From Cucumis sativus (Eukaryota > Streptophyta > Magnoliopsida > Cucurbitales > Cucurbitaceae), in contig NC_026660.2 in assembly GCF_000004075.3 (NCBI RefSeq), positions 1-64,000 of the forward strand: a stretch of DNA of 64,000 nucleotides, in the 5' to 3' direction. Numbering within the stretch: the first letter of the stretch is position 1; each line of letters starts with the position of its first letter. This document shows, piece after piece, positions 23,301-35,800 of this stretch. The translations under genes were made by a program, and so were the position numbers. The notes beneath the pieces are model-generated. The model was not told the origin of the DNA, did no database searches, and saw only the letters and a program-made list of their open reading frames with translations.

Positions 23301-26300
23301 ATTTGCTATATGAACTTTGATTGATGCAATAAAACAATTGTCCTCTTTGGATGGTTCTGATTCCTTGATTTATTGAAGAAGGGTTATAATCAAACTACTT
23401 CATTATATTTTATTATACCTACTATTACCCTTTTTACTTCTTGCATCGTTATCAGTATTATTTATTTGTCTTAGATGCTTTTGATGTGCATTTTATCTAC
23501 GTGCGTTTTGGCATCCTTTTAAATTTTCACATTTCATAATCTTCTTAGGTAGAGGTGGATATATCACTTTCAGCTCATGCCAATGCTCGGCGATGGTATG
23601 AACTTAAGAAAAAACAAGAGAGCAAACAGGAGAAAACAATCACTGCACATGAAAAAGCTTTCAAAGCTGCTGAAAGAAAAACTCGTCTTCAACTTTCCCA
23701 GGTAGCATTACGATGGTGGTATTTCCCCCTTCATGTAGTGGTGATTGCGTACCATTTATTGTATTTTTGGTTTATAAATAGGCATGATAATGTTATCACA
23801 CTAGATGCTTGACCATTGAACCAACGGTTATCTTGTAGTCTTAAAATTTCTCATATCTGGTTTGGACTCTGAAAATATGCTCTATTTGAAGCGAGAACCA
23901 ACTAAACTTTTAGCAATTTGATGTTAACACACTTGATGATAGTCTTGCTGCATCTAGGTTTTATTTCTGGTTGAAGGCTTGAAATTGTTTTACAAATTAA
24001 TACAAGCAATAGGCCATATAAATGGATTTTGATTAGGTTTCATGTCATTCAATATTCTACTGATTGGTATCTGTTGTTCTATGTTCAGATGAGTATAATT
24101 TATTGTATCTGGTTATTTGACTGGCAAACATTTATTACTTAATAGACTATGTAAAGGAATTTATTATTTTACAAAATTGGACTTGTAACTTCTGTTCATT
24201 ATTCTTTTCCATATACTTTCATTTCATGTGCGTATTTGTCAGTATTTGATTAGGCCATTATCTAAGAGTACAGATACACCATCTATAATATGAAAAATGA
24301 TCTGCAAAATAGAACTCTCTTATTCATCTTGCATCTAAATGCTTGTATCCGGTGTGTTTGCTTCCACATTAGTTTATAGGGATGCATTTTGTTGACATAA
24401 AAGTTTATGACTCTCCATTTCATAAGAAGGCGAGAAAAAAGAAAAAGAAAAACTTGTTACACATCAAACTATGTGGATGAGAGTATAAAAATGGTGTTTA
24501 TTTTTTTAAATGAGCAATCATGTTAAACTACAGGGATTAATTATGGCATTCTCTTATGCTAATTCTGTAACAGTCAATTCTTTTTAAGTTTTAAATTAAA
24601 ATGTGCAGGAAAAAACAGTTGCCACTATATCCCATATGCGCAAAGTTCATTGGTTCGAGAAATTTAATTGGTTCATCAGCAGTGAGAATTATTTGGTCAT
24701 CAGTGGTCGTGATGCTCAACAAAATGAGATGATAGTCAAACGTTACATGTCAAAGGGAGATCTGTGAGTAATTTTCTTGACGTTCATAATTGATCCTCAC
24801 TCAAACTCAAACTAATAAACTTTATTGACTATGTTGCTGTGTGATTGCTGTAACGCTGTTAGTGTTAGTAAGGTTCTAAAGCTACTTATATTCAGCCATC
24901 CCTAGTGAGATGCAGTTACTCAATTTTCATGTTTTGCACATGATATTAGGTTTCTTAATGGTGATAATGGGTTTAGGGTTTAGATTTACCTATTATTGGT
25001 GTTTGGGGCCTCGCCTTATTTTATCTTTTCAATGAAATGCTCATCTCTAAAAAGATAAAGCCTTCTGCTTGTGATGCTGTTCCGTTATCTCATAGGTATG
25101 TCCATGCTGAGTTGCATGGAGCTTCTAGCACTGTGATTAAGAATCACAAGCCTGAACAACTAGTGCCTCCGCTCACGCTGAACCAAGCTGGATGTTATAC
25201 GGTAAGGTATCCCTAGTGAAACTAACTTAGATTCAGTTAAATGGTGAATCATTATTCTTTTTCTCCCTTTTGTAAAAGGTTTGTCACAGCCAGGCATGGG
25301 ATTCAAAGATAGTCACTAGTGCCTGGTGGGTTTATCCTCACCAGGTTAGTAAAACGGCGCCTACAGGGGAATATCTTACAGTTGGGAGTTTTATGATTAG
25401 AGGAAAAAAGAATTTTCTCCCCCCACATCCTCTTATCATGGGTTTTGGATTGTTGTTTCGCTTGGATGAGAGCTCCTTAGGTTCACATTTAAATGAAAGA
25501 AGGGTAAGAGGTGAGGAGGATGGAGTGAATGGTGTTGAAGAAAATGAACCTCTTAATGAAGAATCTGATATTGAATACGAGAAGAGGGAATCAGAAGAAG
25601 TATCCAATACATCTGCAAATTCATTTATACCAGCTATATCTGGACCTGAAGGCACAGAATCACTTGAAATTCCCATTGAAGATATAATGACATTGAATGG
25701 TGTCAATAAGGATACCCAACCTGATGTTAGAAATAATGTTTCCCTTGTCACACCACAACTTGAGGATCTCATTGATAAAGCTCTTGAGCTTGGATCTGCG
25801 ACTGCATCTAGCAAAAGTTATATATTAGAGACTTCTAAGGTTAATTCGGTCGATGAACCCTGTCTAGATGATAAAAATGCTACAGGGAGAGAGAAACCTT
25901 ACATCTCAAAAGCTGAAAGAAGAAAACTTAAGAAAGGTCAGAATAGCAGTTCTACAGACGGCAGCATCAAGCAGGAAAGTGAACAACCAAGAGATATCGA
26001 TGATTCGTCGAATCTTCTTCAGAACAAGGTTAATAATCCAAAGTTGGGTTCTGTGAAAATTAGCCGTGGTCAGAGGGGTAAACTCAAGAAAATGAAAGAA
26101 AAGTATGCCGATCAAGATGAAGAAGAAAGAAGCATCCGCATGGCTTTATTGGCTGTAAGCATTAATTTTTTTATCTCAAATTGTTTAATATTTCAATTAA
26201 AATTGAGTTTCATTTGTTTTTTTTTCTTTTTTAGTCTGAATTGGTGAGAAATTCAGTTTACGCTTCTCTTTGCCTCACAGCAACGCTTCTCTTTGCCTCA

Positions 26301-29300
26301 CAGCAATATATTTTCCTCATTGAAAGATCCCACAAATGTGACAGCCCGACATCCATAAAAAAATTTGTTCATTTTGTGTGAATGTCTCTGCATGTTTATC
26401 TATTTTTTTATCTATTTTTTTTCTTATCAACATATGTCCAAATGAGTGTCTGTGCTTCTCGGCTTTGCATTGTGACGCTGGTTTATTTCTCTTGTAACTC
26501 TACCATTGTGAATTTGTTGGCTGTAAATGATGTTTTCTATAACTTAGTGCTCCAGCTTTCTTAAGTGTATGCATTTTTTCATATTGTATGCATAGAGCCC
26601 TTGGCGCCGATGGAAAGGTTACAAAATGAGGAAGAAATATGAGGCTTTCCTGCTCCCCTATTCCAAATGAAGTTCCTTTCATCCATACGGTTATGAATTA
26701 ACCAACGGATATGCTCGCATGGGACCCTTGATCTAGTAGATAATTTGATAGGAACCATATTTATTTATGCACTGAGAGAAGGAGAAGATTATAGAGTAGA
26801 GAAACAAGTTTGTCTTTCCTCTACTTGGAGTATTTGTCTGATTCTTCGTACCTTAAATCCCAATTCCCATCCACAAATATAAATTACCTATGTTCACAAC
26901 GGCCTTCTCTCTGAAATATAGCAAATTGTCACTATATAAAATTGCCACTATCTATTTCGGTCTATTTTGGTAAATTTTTAAATGAATGGGCTCATTTTTT
27001 TATAATTGAAAACAACCCTAAAGATTTTTTATTGTTGATCTACTACTCCATTACTGATAATATTTTTGGTTTACAGTCCTCAGGTAAGTCACCGAAAAAT
27101 GAAGGGGGACAAAATGTGAAGGAAATAACTTCTGAAGTGAAGAAACCTGATGGAGGTAATATTCTTGGTTCCACTGTTTGAAAATGGTAACCGTTTAGTT
27201 TACAATTACCAAGTATCAATGTTAGAGGCTGTTTCTAGAAAACAAAAAATCGATGTTGGCTCCTGTTCCACACAATGTTCTACTGGTCACTGCATCTTGA
27301 CATTTATCTGGAAAATCAAATGGAACATTGAAAATTGGAATTAACAACTGGATAGGCATTGTCAAAAGGAATAGCTGAGTAATGCTCTTGAGATCATGAG
27401 TTCAAACTTTGTGGAATTTTCTTAGATATTTAATGTCTTATTAAACTTGCCATATCAAATGTTGTGAAGTTATTAGTTTACGTATGAATTGGTCCAATTG
27501 ACAGTGTAGCTAGACTATCTAAAACCCTCTAAGAGATATGAACTTCTCATCGATATTTGAGCAGTTACAAGCTGAAGTCTCTCTATAAGCAAAAAAAAAA
27601 AATCACACACACTGAAACTATTACACCCCTGAAAATTACAATAAAGTGTACTTTCTGTTTAAACATTATCAAGAGAACCCCCAAGCGTGGTTGACGAGCA
27701 GGATCTTTGAGAAGTTACAAGCAAAATATCTAACTGGTACTGCAGATGTTAGAGGTGGGAAAAAAACTATACATAAGGTAAAATGTGTTTCATTTGGATC
27801 TGAAGACTCAAGAGCTGGACTGCTGGAGAATCTCTTTGATCTCCTTTATTATTTTCCCAAGAGAGTCTTAACAGTGGGTATCCGAAAATCTTTTCCTTAT
27901 CATTTTGGAGAAGATGTCTGGACAATTGATGGCCCTTGTAAAATGTTTTTTATGGGTTGGACAATGTGGTTCTTTCCAAACGGAAATTTTTAAGCAATGT
28001 CAAGGACCCAAAAGTTCAGGAGAATTTGGATAAGTGATGAAAACCGTCTCTTACTAGATGAGGCCACTTAACTCTTGCTCAAGCTTCTCTTTCAAGCATT
28101 CCAACTGCAGTTGGAGGGATGATTCCTTAATGGATATATTGAATAATAAACCACCAAAATTCTGGTCTGAATGGATTATGTGGATTCCGAGTAGTCACAT
28201 TCATACACTATGCAGTCCTTTGACCATTTGAATTCTACAGCACCCCCTAACGCAGATCATTCTTGTGGTTTCTAGTTAAATGGCCATATGGAGATTTATG
28301 TACCTCATACTGCCTCAAGCTTTATGCTTGTACATCTTCAAGATCAAAAAAATGAGTTTGAGGTGGCGGGTGGCCTTTAGTTTCCATACTATCAATGAAG
28401 CTTGTCTAAAATGAAACAGTCGTATAATTCAATCCAACATTTTGGACTTTCATTTTTTCCCAGTAGATGAACTTAAACAGTGATTCATATTGAATCATTG
28501 ATGAATCATGATACTAGTGGTTATATATATTGACGTCATTTATTAGTATCAATACATCTAGAGGAAGATATTGTAGAGTGTTTCTCTCTGAGTACGTAGA
28601 GTTGTCTTTTCTATGACAGGTGCTGAAGAAGCTTCAAAGATATGCTATAAATGTAAAAAGCCGGGTCATTTGTCTCGAGATTGCCCAGAACATCCCGATA
28701 ATCTTTCACATAATCACTCAAATGGTGTAACTCAATACGATCACCATGTCGTTTTGGATAATGATGCTGAATTGGACAAAATAACAATGGAAGAGGATGA
28801 TATTCACGAAATAGGGGAAGAAGAGCGAGAAAAACTGAATGACGTGGATTACTTGACTGGAAATCCTTTGGCTACGGACATTCTTTTGTATGCTGTGCCA
28901 GTCTGCGGTCCGTACAATGCAGTGCAATCTTACAAATACCATGTCAAGATTGTTCCAGGACCTCTCAAGAAAGGGAAAGGTAAACTAGCTTCAGTCTTCA
29001 TTACTAATACCATATTTATAGATAAAATAGAACCTTTAGGTTTAATTACAAGCTTAGTTTATGTCTATTTAGTCTCTAATCTTTAAAAAAATGTCTAATA
29101 AATCCTTTAGGGCTGGCTCTAACAGTAACCATTTGGTTTTCAGGCTTTAGAAACTGACCTTATTTTCTCACAATTTGTTACTCATGTTTTTATATTTTCA
29201 AGTCTTAGTCAATTTTTGAACAAAATTTTCAAAGTTTGTCTTTGATTTTGAAAAAAACACTCCTAAAACGTTGACAATAGAGCATAAAAACCAATAGATG

Positions 29301-29992
29301 AAAGTTGTGTTGATAGACTTAGTTTTTCAAAACCGAAAACCAAAACCAAATAGTTAACAAGTATGCTAGGATTTTCAAATTTGTTTATAATAAATTCTTC
29401 AATTTTTGAAACAAAATGTTAATAGGTCACGGAACTTTCCATTTTAATTTTGTATTTAATTAATTCTTGAGCTATTTGAAAATTTAAAAATTATATGGTC
29501 TATTAGATATATAATTAGATTTTATGTATAGTTAAGTCTTGAGCTCACCATTCACGTCTTGTAGATTTGTGAATAGATTGAGTACCTAATAGACATAAAA
29601 ATGGAAATTTTAGAGACCTATTGGAGAAAAAATTGAAAGAATAAGCTTGACTTATTAGACATTTTTTAAGGTTCAAGGACTAAATAGATTCAAACATGAA
29701 AGAACATATAATTGAACGGAACCTCTGTGGGGATCAATGGCATTCCATTTTCAAGTGATTCCATTCCATAACCTTGCTCTTTGTCCACTTGTTTCCAGCT
29801 GCAAAAACTGCCTTGAACCTGTTCACACATATGCCTGAAGCAACAACAAGAGAGAAAGAATTGATCAAAGCATGCACAGATCCAGAGCTTGTTGCTGCCA
29901 TCATCGGGAATGCTCGGGTTACCGCGGCCGGTCTCACTCAGTTAAAGCAGAAGCAGAAAAAGGGAAAGAAAAGCAGCAAGCAAGGAAGCTAG
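20307..29992 (+). CDS. NEMF: NEMF / Rqc2 homologue (ribosome quality control)
   Basis: Homologue of NEMF/Rqc2, which binds the stalled 60S-peptidyl-tRNA complex and recruits tRNA for C-terminal tailing and Listerin-mediated ubiquitination. Fourteen exons: 20307-20411, 20666-20778, 20889-20985, 21073-21197, 21669-22185, 22343-22528, 22965-23258, 23549-23701, 24609-24763, 25096-25201, 25279-26154, 27077-27155, 28620-28979, 29799-29992. They join into 1119 residues; the Arabidopsis homologue, annotated as a zinc-knuckle protein, is about 1080. Order: NFACT-N ([18 protein letters not shown] at 1) with the tRNA-binding Asp-Arg at 104-105 (QLGYDRIILFQFG); charged helical middle; NFACT-R ([20 protein letters not shown], then [17 protein letters not shown]); a long acidic linker; CCHC zinc knuckle [14 protein letters not shown] (Cys944, Cys947, His952, Cys957); NFACT-C, ending in a Lys-rich tail. 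The ATG at 20307 gives the family N terminus. Confidence 0.92.
26260..26305. repeat. Two exact 23-bp tandem copies
   Basis: Copies at 26260-26282 and 26283-26305, each beginning ACGCTTCTCTTTGCC and ending TCACAGCA, are identical. They lie in NEMF intron 11 just downstream of the donor site and contain CACAG, a possible weak acceptor-like motif. Confidence 0.9.
27350..27425 (+). repeat. Possible SINE-like tRNA boxes in NEMF intron 12
   Basis: A box-A-like AGCTGAGTAATG and a box-B-like GATCATGAGTTCAAACT are spaced roughly as in a tRNA-derived SINE. The match is weak, and no tail or target duplication was seen. Confidence 0.25.
27640..28000 (+). other. 115-codon ORF inside NEMF intron 12
   Basis: An open frame from ATG 27646 to stop at 27993 lies within the 1.46-kb intron 12 (27156-28619). 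Its residues look less random than typical intron translation ([20 protein letters not shown], then [16 protein letters not shown]). I cannot match it to a family. No splice sites place it in frame with NEMF exons 12 and 13, which join cleanly without it. It may be a transposon fragment or chance. Confidence 0.25.
29058..29694. mobile_element. Inverted-repeat element in NEMF intron 13
   Basis: A segment of about 640 bp has facing termini of roughly 45-50 bp. The left reads TTTATGTCTATTTAGTCTC followed by AAAAATGTCTAATAAATC; the right end is the inverted counterpart (GACTTATTAGACATTTTTT, then GGACTAAATAGATTCAAA). The interior is AT-rich and non-coding, with scattered phrases such as CCTATTGGAG. 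This is most likely a non-autonomous DNA transposon. Part of the same terminal word (AAAAATGTCTAATAAATC) recurs at about 47605 in GolS intron 2. Confidence 0.6.
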
Positions 29993-32542
29993 CTGTTGCT
30001 GCTATTGTCTCTTCGCCATCTTCCTGTTTAAGCCTTGCTAGCCTCTTAATTAACCTCACCCAACTTACGTTTGAGAAATTTTCATGTGGATCTCATTGTC
30101 ATTACTATGAAAAAAATCTAGAAATGTCTGTACAGTGCATATATGTAAAAGTTTAGCCTTCGAAAACAGCCGATAAAATTAGAATGATACAAAGAAGATT
30201 AGCGTGATTCCTGCACATGGATGACATGCATAAATTGAGAAATGTAAAAGTATTTTGGTGGAAAAAAAAACCTTACAGATCTCTTAATACATTGGGCTCT
30301 ATTGTAACTTCCGAGATTAAAGAGGTTTTTTTTCTAAAAATGTTTTAAGTGTGAATTATTAGGATAAACAGACTATTACTTGTGTTGTATGGGTGGGGAA
30401 TGGATTTAATACTTAATCATATAGTATCTATAGCGTATTGTTTTGTAAATTTTGTGTTTTTATCTTGAACTTAAAAGTTTAATTTTTTTATCTCACATAT
30501 TATTATGAAAACTCAATTGTTTTAACATAACAAAAAAAATCTAAAAATGCATGTGTTTCTTTCTCAATGTTTCTATTGTTGAGATTATTTTTGTTAGATT
30601 CACAATTACTATAATGTTAGTTTGTTTGTCATAATTCTTTCTCTGTCATCATTCTTTGTTGTATTCAATACAGGAAGAGGGGGTGAGGAATTTAAACCTC
30701 TAGTTTTTGTTCTAAAGTACATCATTTATTATTATTATTGTTTTTTTTATTTACATAAAAGAGCAAATGGTCTTCGATTTCTTTTTTCCATAAACGTTGA
30801 TTGCTTGTTCGATCCTTTTGTTTGGACGGTGGTTGTGCTTTCTTTTACATTTGGAAGGTTGGAAGATGCTTTGCTTTATATATATGTATGTATATATATT
30901 AGGTTAACTAATGTTGGAAGTTGAGTCTTTTGTAGTGGTTTGATTCTTTATATCTTGTGATATATTTAGACGTTTATTTAAAATGTTCTAACCAACATAT
31001 GAAATATAATGGTAAATATATTTAATATGTGTTTTTTTTTACTGCCACATCGATTTCTCTACTAGATTCATAGTTATTTTGAAATAAACCTTTGATCATT
31101 TTATTACATATTTATAAATATTTTAATCAATATATGAAATATATTCGAAATATATTAAAATAGTTAAAAAGTTTCGATATTACTATATTCATATTTATAA
31201 ATATTTTAATCAATATATGAAATATATTCGAAATATATTAAAATAGTTAAAAAGTTTCGATATTACTATATTCATATGACCAAGTATATATGGACATCAA
31301 CTTGATCGATCATCTTGGCGAGATAAAAAAAATGAGAGTCTGTGGAAGGTGAAAGAAAGGAAGATGAGAGGAAATGAAGATGAAAGGAGATTTTCTTGGA
31401 AATGAAAAATGGTTTACACATAGGGAGAGAGAATCAGGAAACATTAATGAGGAGAGGAACGAATTTAGGAGAGATAGAAATGTATGAGTGAAAAGGTTTA
31501 ATAGTAAATAGCTAATACGAGCCATTTATGTAAAAGTTAAAAACTTGAAAGACATTAACGTACTTAGACATCACTTTAAGGTCTTTTTATGCAAAAGCCT
31601 ATTTAACTTTTTGTGGGGTTCCTTTGATGGGACAGAACAGAACTCCAATTGCTGAAAAGGTTGGGTCGAAGATACATCCTTTCTCATTTTCTTGAGCTCC
31701 ATCCAACATCGCAATTTCTAAGATAAAAGCTTTGAGAAACCCATTCAAAATGGCTTTTTCTTTCGTATTACCACTTTTAAACTTCAATGCTTTCTTCTCT
31801 CTTTTCATCTTTTTGCAATTCTCTTTTCTTTTTTTCATTCCTTTCTGTTTTCCTTTTTAACAATTCTTTTCTTTGCATTTTTTTCATTTCTTCTTCCGTT
31901 TTATACTTTCCTCTCTTTTTATGCATTCTTTGAATGGATTTCCATTTTTAGCATTTTTATTCTCCCTCTACGAATCGAATATATAGTATATAACACAAAA
32001 CATATGCTATAAAGCATAAAGTATATAACATCAAAATTCAACATTGAGTAGCAAGTATGGAGTATGGAGGATCAAATGCGCAAACAATTTTCAAACACAA
32101 ATTGGTAAATTCACAAGATACTAACACAAGTCCGATACCACTTTTAATTACTCATAAACATTCGGACCATTTCAGCTTTGTAGAGACCATTCATACTAAA
32201 TCACCCCATTGAAAAATTTACACCCAACTGCTTTCTTTACAATTTTCTCACATTGAAAGAGTCAACAGTAGTTATCATCACTTACCACTGCTACGAATCG
32301 CAGTATTTTAAAGAAAAAAGCAGTTGATGCTCTCTGTTGAAAAAGTGAAAAGGCAAACAAATGATAATATTTTAAATCGTTTCGTGTGCTTTCCCTCACA
32401 TCGTACTTCTTTTAATGGAGTTTTGAAGGCGAAAAGGGTTGTGTGTAGTTCAGTCCGTGACTCCGTAGGGCTTAGTTTTTGGGACTTCGAGGATATCGAC
32501 ATCGAACTCCGGCAGGTGTCGGATTGGATTCAAAGCGAACGA
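29993..32542. other. NEMF-OXP1 intergenic region
   Basis: Holds the NEMF 3' untranslated region, long AT-rich stretches with T runs, the 83-bp tandem duplication at 31107-31272, a purine-rich strand (31320-31460) and a pyrimidine-rich strand (31740-31930). The last part, to 32542, is the probable OXP1 promoter and first untranslated exon. No coding gene was recognised. Confidence 0.45.
31107..31272. repeat. Exact 83-bp tandem duplication
   Basis: Two copies, 31107-31189 and 31190-31272, appear identical base for base; each starts CATATTTATAAATATTTTAA. The lack of divergence indicates a recent duplication (or an assembly artefact) in otherwise unconstrained AT-rich intergenic DNA. Confidence 0.9.
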
Positions 32543-32890
32543 GTGAGTCTTAGAATTCGAGTTGATTTTTTTTTACGAGAAGGCCTTCTCTATTTTATTT
32601 TGATATTGAGCCATCTTTTACTTTCATGTTGATTGCTTGTTTGATCTTTCTGTATCTGTTGACATTCTGTTTCTTTATATAAACTATATCACTGATGTAT
32701 TTGGAAGGTCGGAAGATGTGCTGGTTTGGAGTTCTTATCCGGTTGAGTGAGACTTTTCTTTATTTGCTGATGTGACTTTCATTTTCGATAACTAAATGAA
32801 ACTTGCCTTGTCATGCTCGTCTTTGAGTTGTTGAAGTGTATAATCTGCTCATGAGATTTGGTGTCTAATTTATTTTGTTTCTGTCTTCAG
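32543..32890 (+). other. Probable 5' UTR intron of OXP1
   Basis: A strong donor GTGAGT at 32543 follows CAAAGCGAACGA. The acceptor TGTCTTCAG ends at 32890, nine bases before the start codon. Length 348 bp. This would explain why the coding exon is preceded by intron-like T-rich sequence. It is inferred from splice signals only. Confidence 0.6.
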
Positions 32891-32899
32891 GCGTCATCG

Positions 32900-35800
32900 A
32901 TGGGGAGTAACAATGAAGAGAAACTCCGGTTTTGTATTGATAGAGGAGGCACGTTCACTGATGTCTACGCTGAAATTCCTGGCCGTCCAGATGGTAAAGT
33001 TTTTAAACTTTTATCTGTTGATCCATCGAATTATGATGATGCTCCGGTTGAAGGAATTCGGAGGATTCTTGAAGAATATACTGGCAAGAAAATCCCAAGG
33101 ACGTCAAAAATACCTACTCAAAACATAGAGTGGATACGGATGGGAACAACTGTAGCAACTAATGCACTTCTTGAGAGAAAAGGAGAAAGAATTGCTCTCT
33201 GTGTTACTAAAGGTTTTAGAGATTTGCTTCAGATTGGCAACCAGGCCCGCCCGGATATTTTTGACCTAACTGTCTCAAAACCGTCAAATCTTTATGAGGA
33301 CGTGGTAGAAGTAGATGAGCGAGTCGAACTCATTCATGGCAAGGGAGATGGTAATCAAGATTCCTCTACATATGTAGAAGGAGTTTCTGGTGAGCTTATT
33401 CGCATTGTGAAGACCCTGAATGAAGAAGCTTTAAAACCGTTACTTAACGATCTCCTGCAACGGGGAATCGGCTGTTTGGCAGTTGTCTTAATGCATTCAT
33501 ACACTTACCCACAACATGAATTGGCTCTGGAGAAATTAGCTCTGAGTATGGGCTTCAAACATGTTTCTTTGTCCTCAGCTTTGACCCCTATGGTTCGAGC
33601 TGTGCCACGCGGTCTTACTGCTAGTGTGGATGCATATTTGACTCCAGTCATCAAAGAGTACTTATCTGGATTCATGTCCAAATTTGATGAGAGCAGTGGG
33701 AAGGTTAATGTGCTATTTATGCAATCAGATGGAGGACTTGCACCAGAAAGTAGGTTTTCAGGCCACAAGGCAGTTTTATCTGGTCCTGCTGGTGGAGTTG
33801 TTGGTTACTCGCAAACACTTTTCGAGCTTGAGACCACGAAGCCTCTCATTGGGTTTGACATGGGTGGTACATCAACTGATGTTAGTCGCTATGCTGGAAG
33901 TTATGAACAGGTTCTGGAAACTCAGATTGCTGGTGCAATAATTCAAGCTCCTCAGCTTGATATCAACACCGTGGCAGCTGGTGGTGGGTCAAAGTTGAAA
34001 TTTCAATTTGGAGCTTTCCGTGTGGGACCTGAATCAGTGGGTGCACACCCTGGTCCAGTTTGTTATAGAAAAGGAGGTGAGCTAGCTGTTACTGATGCAA
34101 ATCTTGTTTTAGGGTTTGTTATCCCTGATTTCTTCCCATCCATCTTTGGTCCCAACGAAGATCAACCTCTAGATATTGAAGCCACAAGAGGAGAGTTTGA
34201 GAAACTTGCAACAGAAATCAATTCTTACAGAAAAAACCAGGATCCATCCTCAAAGCCTATGACAATAGAGGAGATTGCTTTGGGTTTTGTAAATGTTGCG
34301 AATGAAACTATGTGCCGCCCAATCCGACAACTGACTGAGATGAAGGGCCATGAGACAAAAAACCACGCTCTCGCTTGCTTTGGAGGTGCTGGACCTCAAC
34401 ATGCATGTGCTATTGCCAGGTTATTAGGTATGAAAGAGATATTTATTCATAGATTTTGTGGGATCTTAAGTGCTTATGGTATGGGACTAGCAGATGTTGT
34501 TGAAGAAGAACAGGAGCCGTACTCAGCTGTGTATTGTTCCAAGTCTGTCCAGGAGGTCTCTCGAAGAGAGGCAAGTTTACTTAAGCAAGTAAAGCATAAG
34601 CTACGGAGCCAAGGATTTAGAGAGGGAAGTATCAATACTGAAACATATTTGAATTTGAGGTATGACGGTACAGACACTGCCATTATGGTAAAGAGCCAAA
34701 GAGTGGATAATGGAGTAGAATTCGACTTTGCAGCTGAGTTTGAGAAGCTTTTCCAACAGGAATATGGATTTAAGTTACAGAATAGGAATATTCTTATATG
34801 CGATATAAGAGTTCGTGGCGTAGGAGTTACAAATGTATTGAAGCCACGAGCTTTTGAAGGACTTTCTGGTGACCCTAAAATTGAAGGCCACTACAGGGTC
34901 TACTTTGGAAATGGATGGCAGGATACACCTTTATTCAAGCTTGACAATCTAGGATTTGGTTATATCATCCCAGGGCCTGCTATCATTATGAATGGGAACA
35001 GTACAGTGATTGTCGAACCTAGCTGCAAAGCTACTGTAACTAAATATGGAAACATCAAAATTGAAATAGATTCAACCTTCTGCACAAAAAAAGTATCAGA
35101 AAAGGTTGCTGATGTCGTCCAACTATCGATCTTCAATCACCAGTTTATGGGTATAGCTGAACAAATGGGAAGGACGCTACAGAGAACTTCTATATCAACA
35201 AACATCAAGGAACGCCTAGATTTCTCTTGTGCCCTCTTTGGTCCTGATGGAGGATTAGTTGCCAATGCTCCCCATGTACCTGTGCACTTAGGAGCAATGT
35301 CCAGTACGGTTCGTTGGCAAATTGACTTCTGGGGTGACAATTTGAATGAGGGAGATGTATTGGTCACAAATCACCCATGTGCTGGAGGTAGTCATCTTCC
35401 TGATATAACAGTCATCACACCAGTATTTGACAATGGAAAATTGATATTCTTCGTTGCAAGTAGAGGGCACCATGCCGAGATAGGTGGCATAACTCCAGGA
35501 AGCATGCCACCATTTTCAAAATCCATCTGGGAAGAAGGAGCTGCAATAAAAGCATTCAAGCTTGTCGAAAAGGGAATATTTCAAGAGGAAGGAATTAACA
35601 AACTCCTGCAGTTCCCTAGTTCTGACGAAGGTGTCATCCCAGGAACTCGAAGACTCCAAGATAATTTATCTGATCTTCATGCACAGGTTGCTGCAAATCA
35701 CAGAGGAATTTCACTAATTAAAGAGCTTATTGTGCAATATGGTTTAAATATTGTTCAGGCTTATATGACATATGTACAACTTAATGCTGAAGAAGCAGTT

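Noticed and set aside
23000..23302. 100-codon minus ORF
   Set aside because: Antisense shadow of NEMF exon 7.
25338..25814. 158-codon minus ORF with Ser-rich product
   Set aside because: Antisense of NEMF exon 11; the Ser richness is the mirror of its acidic codons.
32858..32899. Upstream in-frame ATG for OXP1
   Set aside because: It lies in the inferred 5' UTR intron; the family N terminus starts at 32900.
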